The position numbers and the translations under genes were made by a program. DNA of 43,627 nucleotides, from positions 1-43,627 of the forward strand of contig CALVYF010000002.1 of the NCBI GenBank assembly GCA_944372055.1, read 5' to 3'. The DNA comes from an uncultured Bacilli bacterium. Its GTDB lineage: Bacteria > Bacillota_I > Bacilli_A > RF39 > UBA660. This document shows, piece by piece, positions 23,888-32,959 of the stretch. The first letter of the stretch is position 1. Every line of letters starts with the position of its first letter. Below the pieces are notes generated by a model. The model ran no database searches. It saw only the letters and a program-made list of their open reading frames with translations, and was not told the DNA's origin.

Positions 23888-26581
23888 ATGAAATATATGA
23901 GTCATGATGATATTCGAAATACGTGGTTTCGATTTTTTGAAAGTAAAGGTCATAGAAAAGTAGAAAGTGCATCACTTGTTCCTATTAATGACGATAGTTT
24001 ATTATGGATTAATGCAGGGGTAACCCCTTTAAAAAAATATTTTGATGGTAGAGAGGTTCCAGAGTGTAGAAGACTTGTTAATATCCAAAAATGTATTCGT
24101 ACTAACGATATTGAAAATGTTGGTATTACAAAGCGTCATCAAACATTCTTTGAAATGATGGGAAACTTTTCTGTAGGAGATTATTTTAAAGAAGAAGCCA
24201 TTGAATTTGCCTTTGAATTATTAACTGGTGATGAATGGTTTGCTATTCCAAAAGATTTGCTTTATGTTACTGTTTATCCGGATGATCATGAAGCATATCA
24301 AAAATGGGTTGAAGTTGGACTTGATGAAAGCCATTTAGTAAAGCTAGAAGAGAATTTCTGGGAAATTGGTGAAGGGCCTTGTGGGCCTGATTCTGAAATA
24401 TTCTTTGATCGTGGAGAAAAATATGATCCTAATCATGATGCTTTAGAAAAATTCAAAAAAGATGAAGAACAAGAGAGGTTTGTTGAAATTTGGAATAACG
24501 TTTTTAGCCAATTTAATTCTAGGGAGGGAGTACCTAGAGAAGAATATAAGGAGCTTCCTAGTAAAAATATCGATACTGGTGCTGGACTTGAAAGATGGTG
24601 TTGTATTTTTCAAGATGTAGATAGTAATTTTGAAACAGATTTATTTCAACCTATTATTAAGCATATTGAGGAGTTAGTTGGATTTAGTTACGATGGACAA
24701 AAAGAGTTTAAAATAATTGCTGATCATATTAGAGCTATTACTTTTGCTTTAGCAGATGGTGCCTTCTTTGATAATAATGGGCGCGGTTATGTACTTCGTA
24801 GATTATTACGTCGTAGTGTTCGTTATGGTAAGAACTTGGGATTAGAAGGACCTTTCCTTTATAAATTAGTTTCTGAAGTTGTAGAAACTATGAAAGATGC
24901 TTATCCTTATTTGACTGATGCCTGGGTTAAAGTTGAAACTTTAGTTTTAGAAGAGGAAAAACTATTCTTAAAGACTTTGGAAGCTGGTGAGAGACGTTTA
25001 AAAGAATTAGTAGAAGAATCTATAGATGGTACTATTAGTGGAGAAGATGCTTTTAGATTATATGATACTTATGGTTTTCCATTTGAGCTTACAGAAGAAT
25101 ATTTAACAGAATTAGGTTATAAAGTTTCTAAAGAAGAATTTGATAAGTATATGAATATTCAAAAAGAACTTGCTAAAAAGAATGCTAAAAATAAATCAGC
25201 TATGGCTAGTCAGAAGAAAGTATTATTAGATTTTAAAGAGGAAAGTCAATTCGTTTATGGAATTTACCGTTTAAAAACTAATGTTTTAGCGATTTTTTCT
25301 AAAGATAGTATTGTTGATAGAGTTGATCATGATTGTTATATAGCCTTAAAGAGAACTTGCTGTTATGCAGAGAGTGGTGGACAGGTTAGCGATACTGGTA
25401 TGATTATTGGTAAGAACTTTAAAGCTCGTTTACTTGATGCTTTTAAGGCTCCTAATGGTCAACATATTCATAAGGTTAAATTATTGGATGGTTTTATTAG
25501 CGCTAATGATGAGTGTGAAATCGTACTTGATAAAGACCGCCGTAAGAGAACAGAAGGTAATCATTCCAGTGTGCATATGTTGCAGTATGCATTACAACAA
25601 TGTGTATCTAGTCAGATTAAACAAGCAGGAAGTTATGTAGATGGTGATAAACTTCGTTTTGACTTTACTTATTCTGGTAAGATGACCGATGACAAAATTA
25701 TAGAAGTTGAAAATTTTGTTAATGATATGATTCATAAAGGCATTATTATTTCTACTGAAATTATGCCTATTGATAAAGCAAAACAGATTGGAGCTATGGC
25801 TTTATTTAATGAAAAATATGGTGATGTGGTAAGAGTTGTTAAAATAGGAAAATCTATTGAACTTTGTGGTGGTACTCATGCTACTAATACGAAAGATATT
25901 GAAAGATTCGCTATTTATTCTTATGAATCTAAAGGAAGTAACTTATATCGAATTGAGGCAACTACTGATGGTAAGATTGAAGATGCTTTATTTAATATTA
26001 TTAAACCTTATAATGATGAAATGATTAAGCTTTTAATGAAAGCAAAAGAAATTATGGATGAAGCAAAAGAAGTTGGTATTCGATTAGAGTTTGATGTTGA
26101 TATTAATCATGAAAAACCAGAATCTTATAAAGATATCATTTATAACCGCAATGAATTACAATATGTACAGCAAGAGGTTAGAGAATTAGAAAAGAAATAT
26201 CATCAATTAAGGGAAAAACAAGTACTTTCTAATTTGGATGTTTATCGCGAACGTATTAAAGATTATAATGGTACATTTGGATTACTTATGACTGTTGAAA
26301 ATAAAGATGTTAATTTACTAAAGAGTGTTGCTGATGCGATGATTGAAGAGATGGGCACTGGATTTGTTTTCTTTGCTAATATTAAAGAAGATGGAAGTGT
26401 TAATTTCTTATCTCGCAGTAGTTGTCATGCTAATAGTGGTCTTATTGTTAAAGATGCTGCTGTATCCTCTTTAGGTAATGGTGGAGGTAGTCCGACATTT
26501 GCTCAAGGTGGAGGAAAGACAAAGGATGCTTTACCAAAAATTTATACACATATCGAGAAAGTGTTAAGAGATGAAAAATAA
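23888..26581 (+). CDS. alaS: Alanyl-tRNA synthetase
   Basis: An 897-aa class II synthetase that charges tRNA-Ala. Motif regions are visible: KRHQTFFEMMGNFSVGDYF (about 80-98), a long catalytic domain and the motif 3 GRGYVLRRLLRR region near 300. The editing domain keeps its zinc ligands H559 and H563 (NHSSVH) and C660 and H664 (CGGTH), so mischarged Ser or Gly should be cleared. The C-terminal C-Ala domain has the conserved LGNGGGSP and FAQGGGK glycine-rich loop. The length is normal or slightly long. It is controlled by the alanine T-box two genes upstream and overlaps holA by 11 nt. Confidence 0.97.
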   Translation: MKYMSHDDIRNTWFRFFESKGHRKVESASLVPINDDSLLWINAGVTPLKKYFDGREVPECRRLVNIQKCIRTNDIENVGITKRHQTFFEMMGNFSVGDYFKEEAIEFAFELLTGDEWFAIPKDLLYVTVYPDDHEAYQKWVEVGLDESHLVKLEENFWEIGEGPCGPDSEIFFDRGEKYDPNHDALEKFKKDEEQERFVEIWNNVFSQFNSREGVPREEYKELPSKNIDTGAGLERWCCIFQDVDSNFETDLFQPIIKHIEELVGFSYDGQKEFKIIADHIRAITFALADGAFFDNNGRGYVLRRLLRRSVRYGKNLGLEGPFLYKLVSEVVETMKDAYPYLTDAWVKVETLVLEEEKLFLKTLEAGERRLKELVEESIDGTISGEDAFRLYDTYGFPFELTEEYLTELGYKVSKEEFDKYMNIQKELAKKNAKNKSAMASQKKVLLDFKEESQFVYGIYRLKTNVLAIFSKDSIVDRVDHDCYIALKRTCCYAESGGQVSDTGMIIGKNFKARLLDAFKAPNGQHIHKVKLLDGFISANDECEIVLDKDRRKRTEGNHSSVHMLQYALQQCVSSQIKQAGSYVDGDKLRFDFTYSGKMTDDKIIEVENFVNDMIHKGIIISTEIMPIDKAKQIGAMALFNEKYGDVVRVVKIGKSIELCGGTHATNTKDIERFAIYSYESKGSNLYRIEATTDGKIEDALFNIIKPYNDEMIKLLMKAKEIMDEAKEVGIRLEFDVDINHEKPESYKDIIYNRNELQYVQQEVRELEKKYHQLREKQVLSNLDVYRERIKDYNGTFGLLMTVENKDVNLLKSVADAMIEEMGTGFVFFANIKEDGSVNFLSRSSCHANSGLIVKDAAVSSLGNGGGSPTFAQGGGKTKDALPKIYTHIEKVLRDEK

Positions 26582-27509
26582 TTATTTATTAGAAAGTGAA
26601 GATAATTATCTAGTTTCTTTAAAGATAGAGGAATTAATAGAAAAGTATAATTTTAAAGATTCTCCTGTTCATTCCTATGATATGGAGGAAGTTCCCCTAT
26701 CTAATGCTTTAGAAGATTTAGATACTTATGGGTTATTTTCAGAGAAGAAAGTTATTGTAATTTCTAATATTGAGTCTTTAACTACTGATGGTAATGAAAA
26801 AGATATTGAACATTTTTTTAAATATTTTAAAGATTCTCTAGATACTATTTTAGTTATTGTAGCGGCTAAAAAGCTAAATAATACAAAGAAGATAACTAAA
26901 GAATTAAAAAAGAATTTAGAGTATATTAGTCTTACTACTAATGCTTTGGATTTTACAAAGAAAGAGTTACAAGGATATACTTTAGAAAATGGTGTTGTTA
27001 GAGCTCTTGTTAGTTATACTTTAGAGGATATTGGTAGGATTCATCAGGAGTGTGAAAAGTTAAAATTATATCGAATAGATACTAAAAAGATTTCTCTTCA
27101 TGATGTAGAAGAATTGGTTATTAAAAAGTTAGGGGACTCTAGAGATTTAACATTTGATTTTGTTAGAGTTCTTGCTTCTAAAGATAAAAAGGGTGCTTTA
27201 GATAAGTATCATGAATTAGAAGAATATTCTATTGATGCTATCCCTTTAATTGGATTACTTGCTAGTCAGTTTTTGATTATGTATCAAGTTAAAATACTTG
27301 AAAAAAGAACTAATTTAAATCAAGAAATTGCTGATATTTTGGGAGAAAAACCATATCGAATTCAAAAGACTAGAGAATTAACTAGATATTATAGTGAGCA
27401 AGAACTTAGAACAATATTAAGAAAACTTGCAGATATGGATTTGAAGATTAAGTCTAGTGATGTTGATGGTAATTTCTTAATAGAATTGTTTATTTTAGAG
27501 CAGACATAA
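26571..27509 (+). CDS. holA: DNA polymerase III delta subunit
   Basis: A 312-aa clamp-loader delta subunit, which opens the sliding clamp ring. The N-terminal region resembles HolA (a VISNIESLTTDGNEKDIE segment, then ILVIVAAKKLN, the degenerate AAA+ part without a functional Walker A). The C-terminal collar region has DFVRVLASKDKKGALDKYHELE and IPLIGLLASQFLIMYQVK, typical of the family. It starts inside the end of alaS, so it is the last gene of the T-box operon. Being under tRNA-Ala control is unusual for a replication gene and may be passive. Confidence 0.88.
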   Translation: MKNNYLLESEDNYLVSLKIEELIEKYNFKDSPVHSYDMEEVPLSNALEDLDTYGLFSEKKVIVISNIESLTTDGNEKDIEHFFKYFKDSLDTILVIVAAKKLNNTKKITKELKKNLEYISLTTNALDFTKKELQGYTLENGVVRALVSYTLEDIGRIHQECEKLKLYRIDTKKISLHDVEELVIKKLGDSRDLTFDFVRVLASKDKKGALDKYHELEEYSIDAIPLIGLLASQFLIMYQVKILEKRTNLNQEIADILGEKPYRIQKTRELTRYYSEQELRTILRKLADMDLKIKSSDVDGNFLIELFILEQT

Positions 27510-27539
27510 AAAATCAAGGATTATTTCCCTTGATTTTTT
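27508..27539. terminator. Bidirectional terminator between holA and rarA
   Basis: Perfect 12-bp stem (27508-27519 with 27528-27539) with an 8-nt loop, and A and T runs on both sides. Confidence 0.85.
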
Positions 27540-28741
27540 ATTTTTTCTAAACGTTCATAAATTTCTTTTATATTTTTTTCATATCCAATATCTTTCGGAT
27601 GATAATATTTTTTATTTTTTAATTTGTCAGGTAAGTATTGTTGTATTACATAAGCACCTTTATAGTCATGAGGATATTTATAGTCAGGAGAATTTGTTTT
27701 TATATGTTTTGGTATAGTTCCTACATTTCCTTTTTCTATGTCAGCTATGGCTTCATCAAAAGCGATATGGGCAGTGTTGCTTTTTGGAGATAGTGCCATT
27801 TCTGTTACTATGGTACCTAGGGGAATTCTTGCCTCTGGCAAGCCAACTCTTTCAGAAGCATTAATTGCAGCGTCTAGCCTAGGTCCAATTGCAGGATTTG
27901 CTAGTCCAATATCTTCGTAAGCAATAACCGATAATCTTCTATAAATTGAATCTAGGTCTCCTTCTACTATTAATCTTGCTAGATAGTGTAGAGCTGCATC
28001 TACGTCGCTACCTCTAATGGATTTTTGCAATCCACTCAATACATCGTAATGTCCTTCACCGTTTTTATCAGAAAAGAAGACTGGTTTATTATTTATTTTT
28101 CTTATTTTTTCTTCTGTTATTATTTTATTGTCAGTAGAGTAGAAAGCCACTTCTAATAGATTGTATGCGTATCTTAAGTCGTTTCCAGAGAGTTTTGCAA
28201 TTAATTCGATACTTTTATCGTCAATTTTTATTCCTTCTAAATCTGGGTGTTTTATAGCCTTTTTTAGACCTTCTATAATATCGTTTATTTCCAATTCTTT
28301 TAATTCAAATAATTGACATCTACTACGTATTGCAGGATTAATAGCATGATATGGGTTTGAGGTTGTCATACCGATTAAAGTTATTAATCCACTTTCTAAT
28401 TGTGGGAGTAGAATATCTTGTTTATCTTTATTTAATCTATGAATTTCATCCATAATAAGAATCATACCATCATACATTTTAGCTTCTTCTATTACAATAT
28501 CTAAATCTTTTTTTGTATTGATTGTAGCATTTAAAAAACGATATCTTTCTCCTAAATCCTGTACTATAGCATTTGCAATCGATGTTTTACCGATTCCTGG
28601 TTTTCCATATAGAATCATAGAAAATAATTTTTTATTTTTCACTAAGTTTGTTAGAATTTTACCTTCACCTAGAAGATGTTTTTGCCCTATTACCTCGGAT
28701 AGAGTAGTAGGGGCTAATTTTAATGCTAAAGGTTTGTTCAT
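27521..28741 (-). CDS. rarA: Replication-associated recombination protein RarA (MgsA)
   Basis: A 406-aa AAA+ ATPase of the RarA/MgsA/WRNIP1 family, acting at stalled replication forks. Walker A GKPGIGKT is at 46-53 and Walker B LIMDEIHR at about 97-103. Sensor 1 is in the GMTTSNPYHAINPAIRSR region. The C-terminal tetramerisation part carries GSDVDAALHYLARLIVEGD, IAYEDIGLANP and the YKYPHDY...QQYLPD segment, all hallmarks. The length is usual. The ribosome site is GGTGAT. It follows the amidoligase-like gene by 37 nt on the same strand and is probably co-transcribed with it. Confidence 0.95.
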   Translation of the reverse strand: MNKPLALKLAPTTLSEVIGQKHLLGEGKILTNLVKNKKLFSMILYGKPGIGKTSIANAIVQDLGERYRFLNATINTKKDLDIVIEEAKMYDGMILIMDEIHRLNKDKQDILLPQLESGLITLIGMTTSNPYHAINPAIRSRCQLFELKELEINDIIEGLKKAIKHPDLEGIKIDDKSIELIAKLSGNDLRYAYNLLEVAFYSTDNKIITEEKIRKINNKPVFFSDKNGEGHYDVLSGLQKSIRGSDVDAALHYLARLIVEGDLDSIYRRLSVIAYEDIGLANPAIGPRLDAAINASERVGLPEARIPLGTIVTEMALSPKSNTAHIAFDEAIADIEKGNVGTIPKHIKTNSPDYKYPHDYKGAYVIQQYLPDKLKNKKYYHPKDIGYEKNIKEIYERLEKIKNQGK

Positions 28742-28778
28742 AAGATCACCATATCTATTTTATCAAAAATATTGAAAT

Positions 28779-29717
28779 TTAAATAGTTTTTTCTTTTTTT
28801 GATGCTTTCACTTTTTGATATTGATGAGAAAAATCTTCGATATCTTCTTTGGAAGTAGCTATTGTCTCTAATAAATGGGTAAATGCTTTTTCCTTTGGTT
28901 CATATATACTATTATTTTTTTCTTCGTATAATTTTATTTCTCGTCTTGCTAAATATGCTAATTGTTCTTGGTCTAAACTCCCATTTTTGCATGCAGTAAT
29001 TAGTTTTAATGAGAAATTGATGTAGTTTTGGAGGATTTTTTCATCTAATGTACCATTTGGGTATCTAATTTCTAGTCTTTGACTATTTTCTTTTTCTGCT
29101 ATTCTGATTCCATACATCTTTTGTGTTATTGATATATCATATACCAATAAATCATGGTAATTTGTATAGTCATAGTGTTTTATTTGGGTTGCTTTTTCTA
29201 ATAATATTTTTTTTAGACTTTTAGCATAATTTGATTTAGTCTGTCTTTCAAAATATTTTTTACCCATATAAAACATTTCCATATCTTGTTCATATAATAA
29301 CAGTATGTCTATTAAAGTCTTGTAGAATTCTTGTTCTCTTTGACTATTATTTATATCAGAGATATCTATGCTTACTTGCGAAGAACAGCAGCCTGATATG
29401 CTTGCTCCAGAGGATTTTGTTAATCTAAGAATTTTTTTGATTTCTTTCCATGTGTCTTCGGTATCCATTAATAGCCTGCTTGAAAGTTCTCCTCCTAATA
29501 TGTCACATCCAACATCCCAGCTGATTGATGTATCTTGGCCTAAGTACCAGGTACTCCAGGTAGGTTTTTTTGGATGGTGATCTTTTTGATAGTTAATATC
29601 AATCTTTGCTTTTTTTAATGTTTTTGCAAGCTTTTTTAGAGAAACTTCTGAAAATTCTATTTCTGTTCCAAAAATCTGGCTTTTATCTACTCCTATATTA
29701 TATCGATATTTGGTCAT
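28779..29717 (-). CDS. Amidoligase-like protein with altered active-site histidines
   Basis: A 312-aa protein that fits the putative amidoligase family of the glutamine synthetase/GCS (COOH-NH2 ligase) superfamily. The N-terminal GTEIEF (17-22) supplies the metal-binding acids. GGELSS (75-80) follows the D-x-S strand, and RLEIRYPNGTL (214-224) matches the conserved EFR...GTL end. Where the family has a CG-x-HVH-type motif, this protein has CCSSQVSID (110-118), so both histidines are lost (Q114, S116). Known relatives ligate amino groups to carboxylates in peptide tags or cell-envelope peptides. Here activity is doubtful or changed. AAGGAGAG precedes the ATG. Confidence 0.65.
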   Translation of the reverse strand: MTKYRYNIGVDKSQIFGTEIEFSEVSLKKLAKTLKKAKIDINYQKDHHPKKPTWSTWYLGQDTSISWDVGCDILGGELSSRLLMDTEDTWKEIKKILRLTKSSGASISGCCSSQVSIDISDINNSQREQEFYKTLIDILLLYEQDMEMFYMGKKYFERQTKSNYAKSLKKILLEKATQIKHYDYTNYHDLLVYDISITQKMYGIRIAEKENSQRLEIRYPNGTLDEKILQNYINFSLKLITACKNGSLDQEQLAYLARREIKLYEEKNNSIYEPKEKAFTHLLETIATSKEDIEDFSHQYQKVKASKKEKTI

Positions 29718-29743
29718 ATTCTCTCCTTCTTTTATTAGGCTGT

Positions 29744-29772
29744 ATTATATCATTTTTTCTGTTTTTTAGCAA
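29744..29772 (-). promoter_or_regulatory. Promoter of the amidoligase-rarA unit
   Basis: On the minus strand, TTGCTA (29767-29772), a 17-nt spacer and TATAAT (29744-29749), with an extended -10 TG. It is divergent from the xerD promoter. Confidence 0.7.
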
Positions 29773-29813
29773 TTACCATTTGTATTTATATTTTAACTAT
29801 CAATCTATCAAAT

Positions 29814-29842
29814 TTGAAATTTTTTTGATTTTATTCTATAAT
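29814..29842 (+). promoter_or_regulatory. Sigma-A promoter of xerD-deoB
   Basis: TTGAAA (29814-29819), a 17-nt spacer and TATAAT (29837-29842). It shows that the open frame upstream of 29858 is not translated as part of xerD. Confidence 0.8.
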
Positions 29843-29857
29843 TTAGATGGTGATACT

Positions 29858-30766
29858 ATGAAAATTGATGTTGCTATTACTGACTTTATTCAGTATTTGC
29901 TTTTTGAAAAAGGACTTACTGATCAAACAGTTAAGTCTTATCAAAATGATTTAAATATTTATTATCAGTTTTTATCTTCTAGAGGTGTTTATGTAATAAG
30001 AGATATTTCTAGTGATGATATAAAAGAGTTTTTAAAATTTCGAGGAAATAATGAAAGTACAAGTACCGTAGCACATAATTTAACGGTTATTAAGAATTTT
30101 CATAAGTATTTAGTTAAGGAAAATATTGTAAAAGATGATGTTAGTTTATTTATTTCTCGTCCTAAATTACAAAAGAGGTTACCTCGTTCTTTAAGTGTTG
30201 AAGAAGTAGATATTCTTCTTAATATTCCATTGGTGACGCCATTTGACTATCGTAATAAAGCTATGTTAGAATTGATATATGGTGCGGGACTTCGTGTGAG
30301 TGAGTTAGTAAGCCTTACTATGAGTCAGATTGATTTAGAAAATGGTATGATTCGTATTATGGGAAAAGGGCGAAAAGAAAGAGAAATTCCTATTGGTGAG
30401 TATGGAATTTATTATTTAAAACTGTATCTGGAGCATCGCGGTATGCTTATTAAAAATCATCGTCAAGAAGAAGCTTTGTTTTTAAATAATCATGGTAAAC
30501 AGATTACAAGGCAAGGCTTCTTTAAGATATTAAAGCAACTTTTAATTGATAAAGGTTTAAATCCTGATGTTTCTCCTCATACATTACGCCATAGTTTTGC
30601 AACTCATTTGTTGAGTCATGGTGCAGATTTGAGAAGTATACAAGAAATGCTAGGACATTCAGATATTTCTACGACTAAGATTTATACCCATGTAAGTGAT
30701 GAAAAAGTGGAACAAGATTATAAGAAATATCATCCTAGAGAACATAAAGGAGATTGGAAAGAATGA
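29858..30766 (+). CDS. xerD: Site-specific tyrosine recombinase XerD
   Basis: A 302-aa chromosome dimer resolution recombinase. The N-terminal SAM-like core-binding domain spans about 1-90. The catalytic domain holds R146 (GAGLRVSEL), H241 and R244 (HTLRH), H267 (LGHSD) and nucleophile Y276 (KIYTHV); a GKGRKE lysine turn lies near residue 170. A longer frame upstream exists but begins before the promoter, and GGTGAT lies 5 nt before the ATG at 29858. XerD rather than XerC is favoured by the following deoB, as in the ripX-drm order of Bacillus. A short polar tail (HKGDWKE) ends the protein. Confidence 0.93.
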   Translation: MKIDVAITDFIQYLLFEKGLTDQTVKSYQNDLNIYYQFLSSRGVYVIRDISSDDIKEFLKFRGNNESTSTVAHNLTVIKNFHKYLVKENIVKDDVSLFISRPKLQKRLPRSLSVEEVDILLNIPLVTPFDYRNKAMLELIYGAGLRVSELVSLTMSQIDLENGMIRIMGKGRKEREIPIGEYGIYYLKLYLEHRGMLIKNHRQEEALFLNNHGKQITRQGFFKILKQLLIDKGLNPDVSPHTLRHSFATHLLSHGADLRSIQEMLGHSDISTTKIYTHVSDEKVEQDYKKYHPREHKGDWKE

Positions 30767-31929
30767 AATTTAAACGTGTATTTTTAATGGTTTTAGATTC
30801 TTTAGGTGTTGGTGAAGCCAATGATGCTATTAATTATGGTGATGTGGGGGCTAATACCTTAGGCCATGTTAAAGAAAAATATGATTTGTTTATTCCTAAT
30901 TTAAAAAAGATTGGTTTTTTAGATACGGTAAATATGAATGATAATCCAGGAGTAGATGCATATTATACGATTGCTAGACCTAAGAATGCTGGAAAAGACA
31001 GTTTGAATGGTCATTATGAAATGATGGGAATTCCTAATCATATTCCATTTAAGACATTCAATCAGGGATTTACTTTTGATATTTTAAATGGGATTGAACA
31101 AGTGACAGGGCGTAGAGTTATTGGTAATAAATGTTGTCAGGACGACTCTATTATTCAGGAATTGGGCGAACGTCAGCAAAATTATGGTGCGTTAATTATT
31201 TATACTTCTGCCGATTCTGATTTACAGGTGGCTGCTCATGAAGATTGTATCCCTGTTTCTATGTTATATGAGTATTGCGAACGAATTCGTGCTTTGACTT
31301 TGAGAGATGAATGGCGAGTAGGTAGGGTTATTGCTAGACCTTTTACTGGTACCCCGGGACATTATAAGTTTGTACATAGTGGTAGACGGGATTACTCAGT
31401 AAAACCTCCTCAAAAAAGTGTCCTAGATAGTTTAATAGAAAATAAGTATAATGTTATTGGTATTGGTAAAATTAATGATATTTTTGATGGTCAAGGTATT
31501 AATAAGCAAATGAAAGCTAATAATAATATGGAAGCTATTAATAAATTTACGGATATTATTGATAAGAGTTTCACTGGCCTTTGTATGGTTAATTTATCTG
31601 ATTTTGATAGTATGTATGGACATACGAGAGATATCGAAGGATATGGTCGGGCTTTAGAAGAACTTGATGTCGAAATACCAATTATCTTAAATAAATTAGA
31701 TACAGGCGATTTATTGATTATTACTGCAGATCATGGCAATGATCCTACCTTTCCTGGTACAGATCATACTAGAGAGAATGTTCCAGTAATCTTATATAGT
31801 AGAGATTTTTTAAATCCTAAGCGTTTAGAAGCATTTGATACTTTGGCGAATATCGGTGCTACGATTGCTGATAACTTTGAGGTTGAGATGCCACCTATTG
31901 GTAAAAGTATCTTAGATGAATTGGAGTAA
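30763..31929 (+). CDS. deoB: Phosphopentomutase
   Basis: A 388-aa metal-dependent mutase converting (deoxy)ribose 1-phosphate to the 5-phosphate in nucleoside salvage. Alkaline-phosphatase-like motifs are present: LMVLDSLGVGEAND at about 7-20, GKDSLNGHYEMMG near 80-93, the catalytic-loop region YTSADSDLQVAAHE, and the C-terminal metal site ADHGNDPTFPGTDHTRE. Full length for the family. The ATG at 30763 overlaps the xerD stop (ATGA); an upstream in-frame TTG at 30754 is less likely. AAGGAG is 10 nt upstream. Confidence 0.96.
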   Translation: MKFKRVFLMVLDSLGVGEANDAINYGDVGANTLGHVKEKYDLFIPNLKKIGFLDTVNMNDNPGVDAYYTIARPKNAGKDSLNGHYEMMGIPNHIPFKTFNQGFTFDILNGIEQVTGRRVIGNKCCQDDSIIQELGERQQNYGALIIYTSADSDLQVAAHEDCIPVSMLYEYCERIRALTLRDEWRVGRVIARPFTGTPGHYKFVHSGRRDYSVKPPQKSVLDSLIENKYNVIGIGKINDIFDGQGINKQMKANNNMEAINKFTDIIDKSFTGLCMVNLSDFDSMYGHTRDIEGYGRALEELDVEIPIILNKLDTGDLLIITADHGNDPTFPGTDHTRENVPVILYSRDFLNPKRLEAFDTLANIGATIADNFEVEMPPIGKSILDELE

Positions 31930-31935
31930 TATTTT

Positions 31936-32928
31936 ATGATTGTTTGTGAAGTTCATGTTGTTGATTCTAGGTCTCCTTCTCAATTTACTGTCGATGCTGA
32001 AGGAGACTTTTTAAGTTTTCTTTATAATGACTATCATTCTCATCCTTTTAGTCATGTATCTTTTGTTCATCATGAATATACTAATTACTGGGAACGTGGT
32101 GTTCCGGTTATTCATATAGCTAATAAATTGAATATTCGTGGTGATAGTGCAGAAATAATTCCCGGAAAATATGTTACCGTATTTTTACCTAATAATGTCA
32201 ATAGCGAAAATGCTAATGAATTATACAATCAGTTAGAAGATATTAAACAGAATATGCACGGAGAAAAATGTTATTATAATTTGGTGTATATTAAGGAAAA
32301 GACGAATTTTGGTTACAATTATGAGTGTTATCCTCCTATGTATATCACGGGAAAGAAAATTTCTTTTTTAGAGGCTGTTTCTATCTTTTTACGTGATGCA
32401 TTTCGGCAATCTTCAGAAGATGAACGTAAAATGTTTGATGAATTTAGAAATTTTGATATTTCTAAGATGCTTACTGAAACTAGTGCTTCTTCTTATCCGA
32501 TTAATCATAATTATTGTGCTGTAGTTATAGTTAATGAAGAAGGGGAGAGGTATAGTTCTACAGTTACTAAAAATTCTCATCAACAAACTTTAAATTATTT
32601 GTTATCTTGTATGAGTGGTAGAGATGTCAATGATGAAGATATTGGGTTGCTTCAAGAAATTCTTGAATTTTCTACAGCAGTATTGTTATTTAGGGAAGGG
32701 GAAGTGTTTTCTTTTATTCCAGAACAAGTTTCTAAATTGCAACAGGATGAATTAATGAAAATAGCTGATGAGATTGATACTGTTTCTTCTTCGGTTATCT
32801 CTTCTGCTAGAGTACTTTCTAATGGAGATTTAGTTGATGATGACTTATCTTTTAGAGATACTGTTTCTAAGTCTTATCAAGAATTTCAAAATAAAAAAAG
32901 TAGGGGAAGAGTTTATAAAAGTATCTAA
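31936..32928 (+). CDS. Hypothetical protein (330 aa)
   Basis: I do not recognise this protein. It is soluble, acidic overall, with no signal peptide or membrane helix. The N-terminal half is rich in aromatic residues and His (DYHSHPFSHVSFVHHEYTNY at about 32-51). The C-terminal half is helical, with a NEEGERYSS turn near 205 and a Ser-rich region (VSSSVISSAR). It starts 6 nt after deoB with a GGAG ribosome site and ends in a terminator, so it is the third gene of the xerD operon. Confidence 0.75.
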   Translation: MIVCEVHVVDSRSPSQFTVDAEGDFLSFLYNDYHSHPFSHVSFVHHEYTNYWERGVPVIHIANKLNIRGDSAEIIPGKYVTVFLPNNVNSENANELYNQLEDIKQNMHGEKCYYNLVYIKEKTNFGYNYECYPPMYITGKKISFLEAVSIFLRDAFRQSSEDERKMFDEFRNFDISKMLTETSASSYPINHNYCAVVIVNEEGERYSSTVTKNSHQQTLNYLLSCMSGRDVNDEDIGLLQEILEFSTAVLLFREGEVFSFIPEQVSKLQQDELMKIADEIDTVSSSVISSARVLSNGDLVDDDLSFRDTVSKSYQEFQNKKSRGRVYKSI

Positions 32929-32948
32929 AAAAGATTAGGTACTTTTTT
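32917..32948 (+). terminator. Terminator of the xerD-deoB operon
   Basis: A 12-bp stem with one G-T pair (32917-32928 with 32935-32946), a 6-nt loop and a T run. Confidence 0.8.
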
Positions 32949-32959
32949 CTTTTATTCCC

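Noticed and set aside
29606-29857. Hydrophobic N-terminal extension in frame with xerD
   Set aside because: It overlaps the divergent amidoligase gene and both promoters, and the recombinase domain with its ribosome site begins at 29858.
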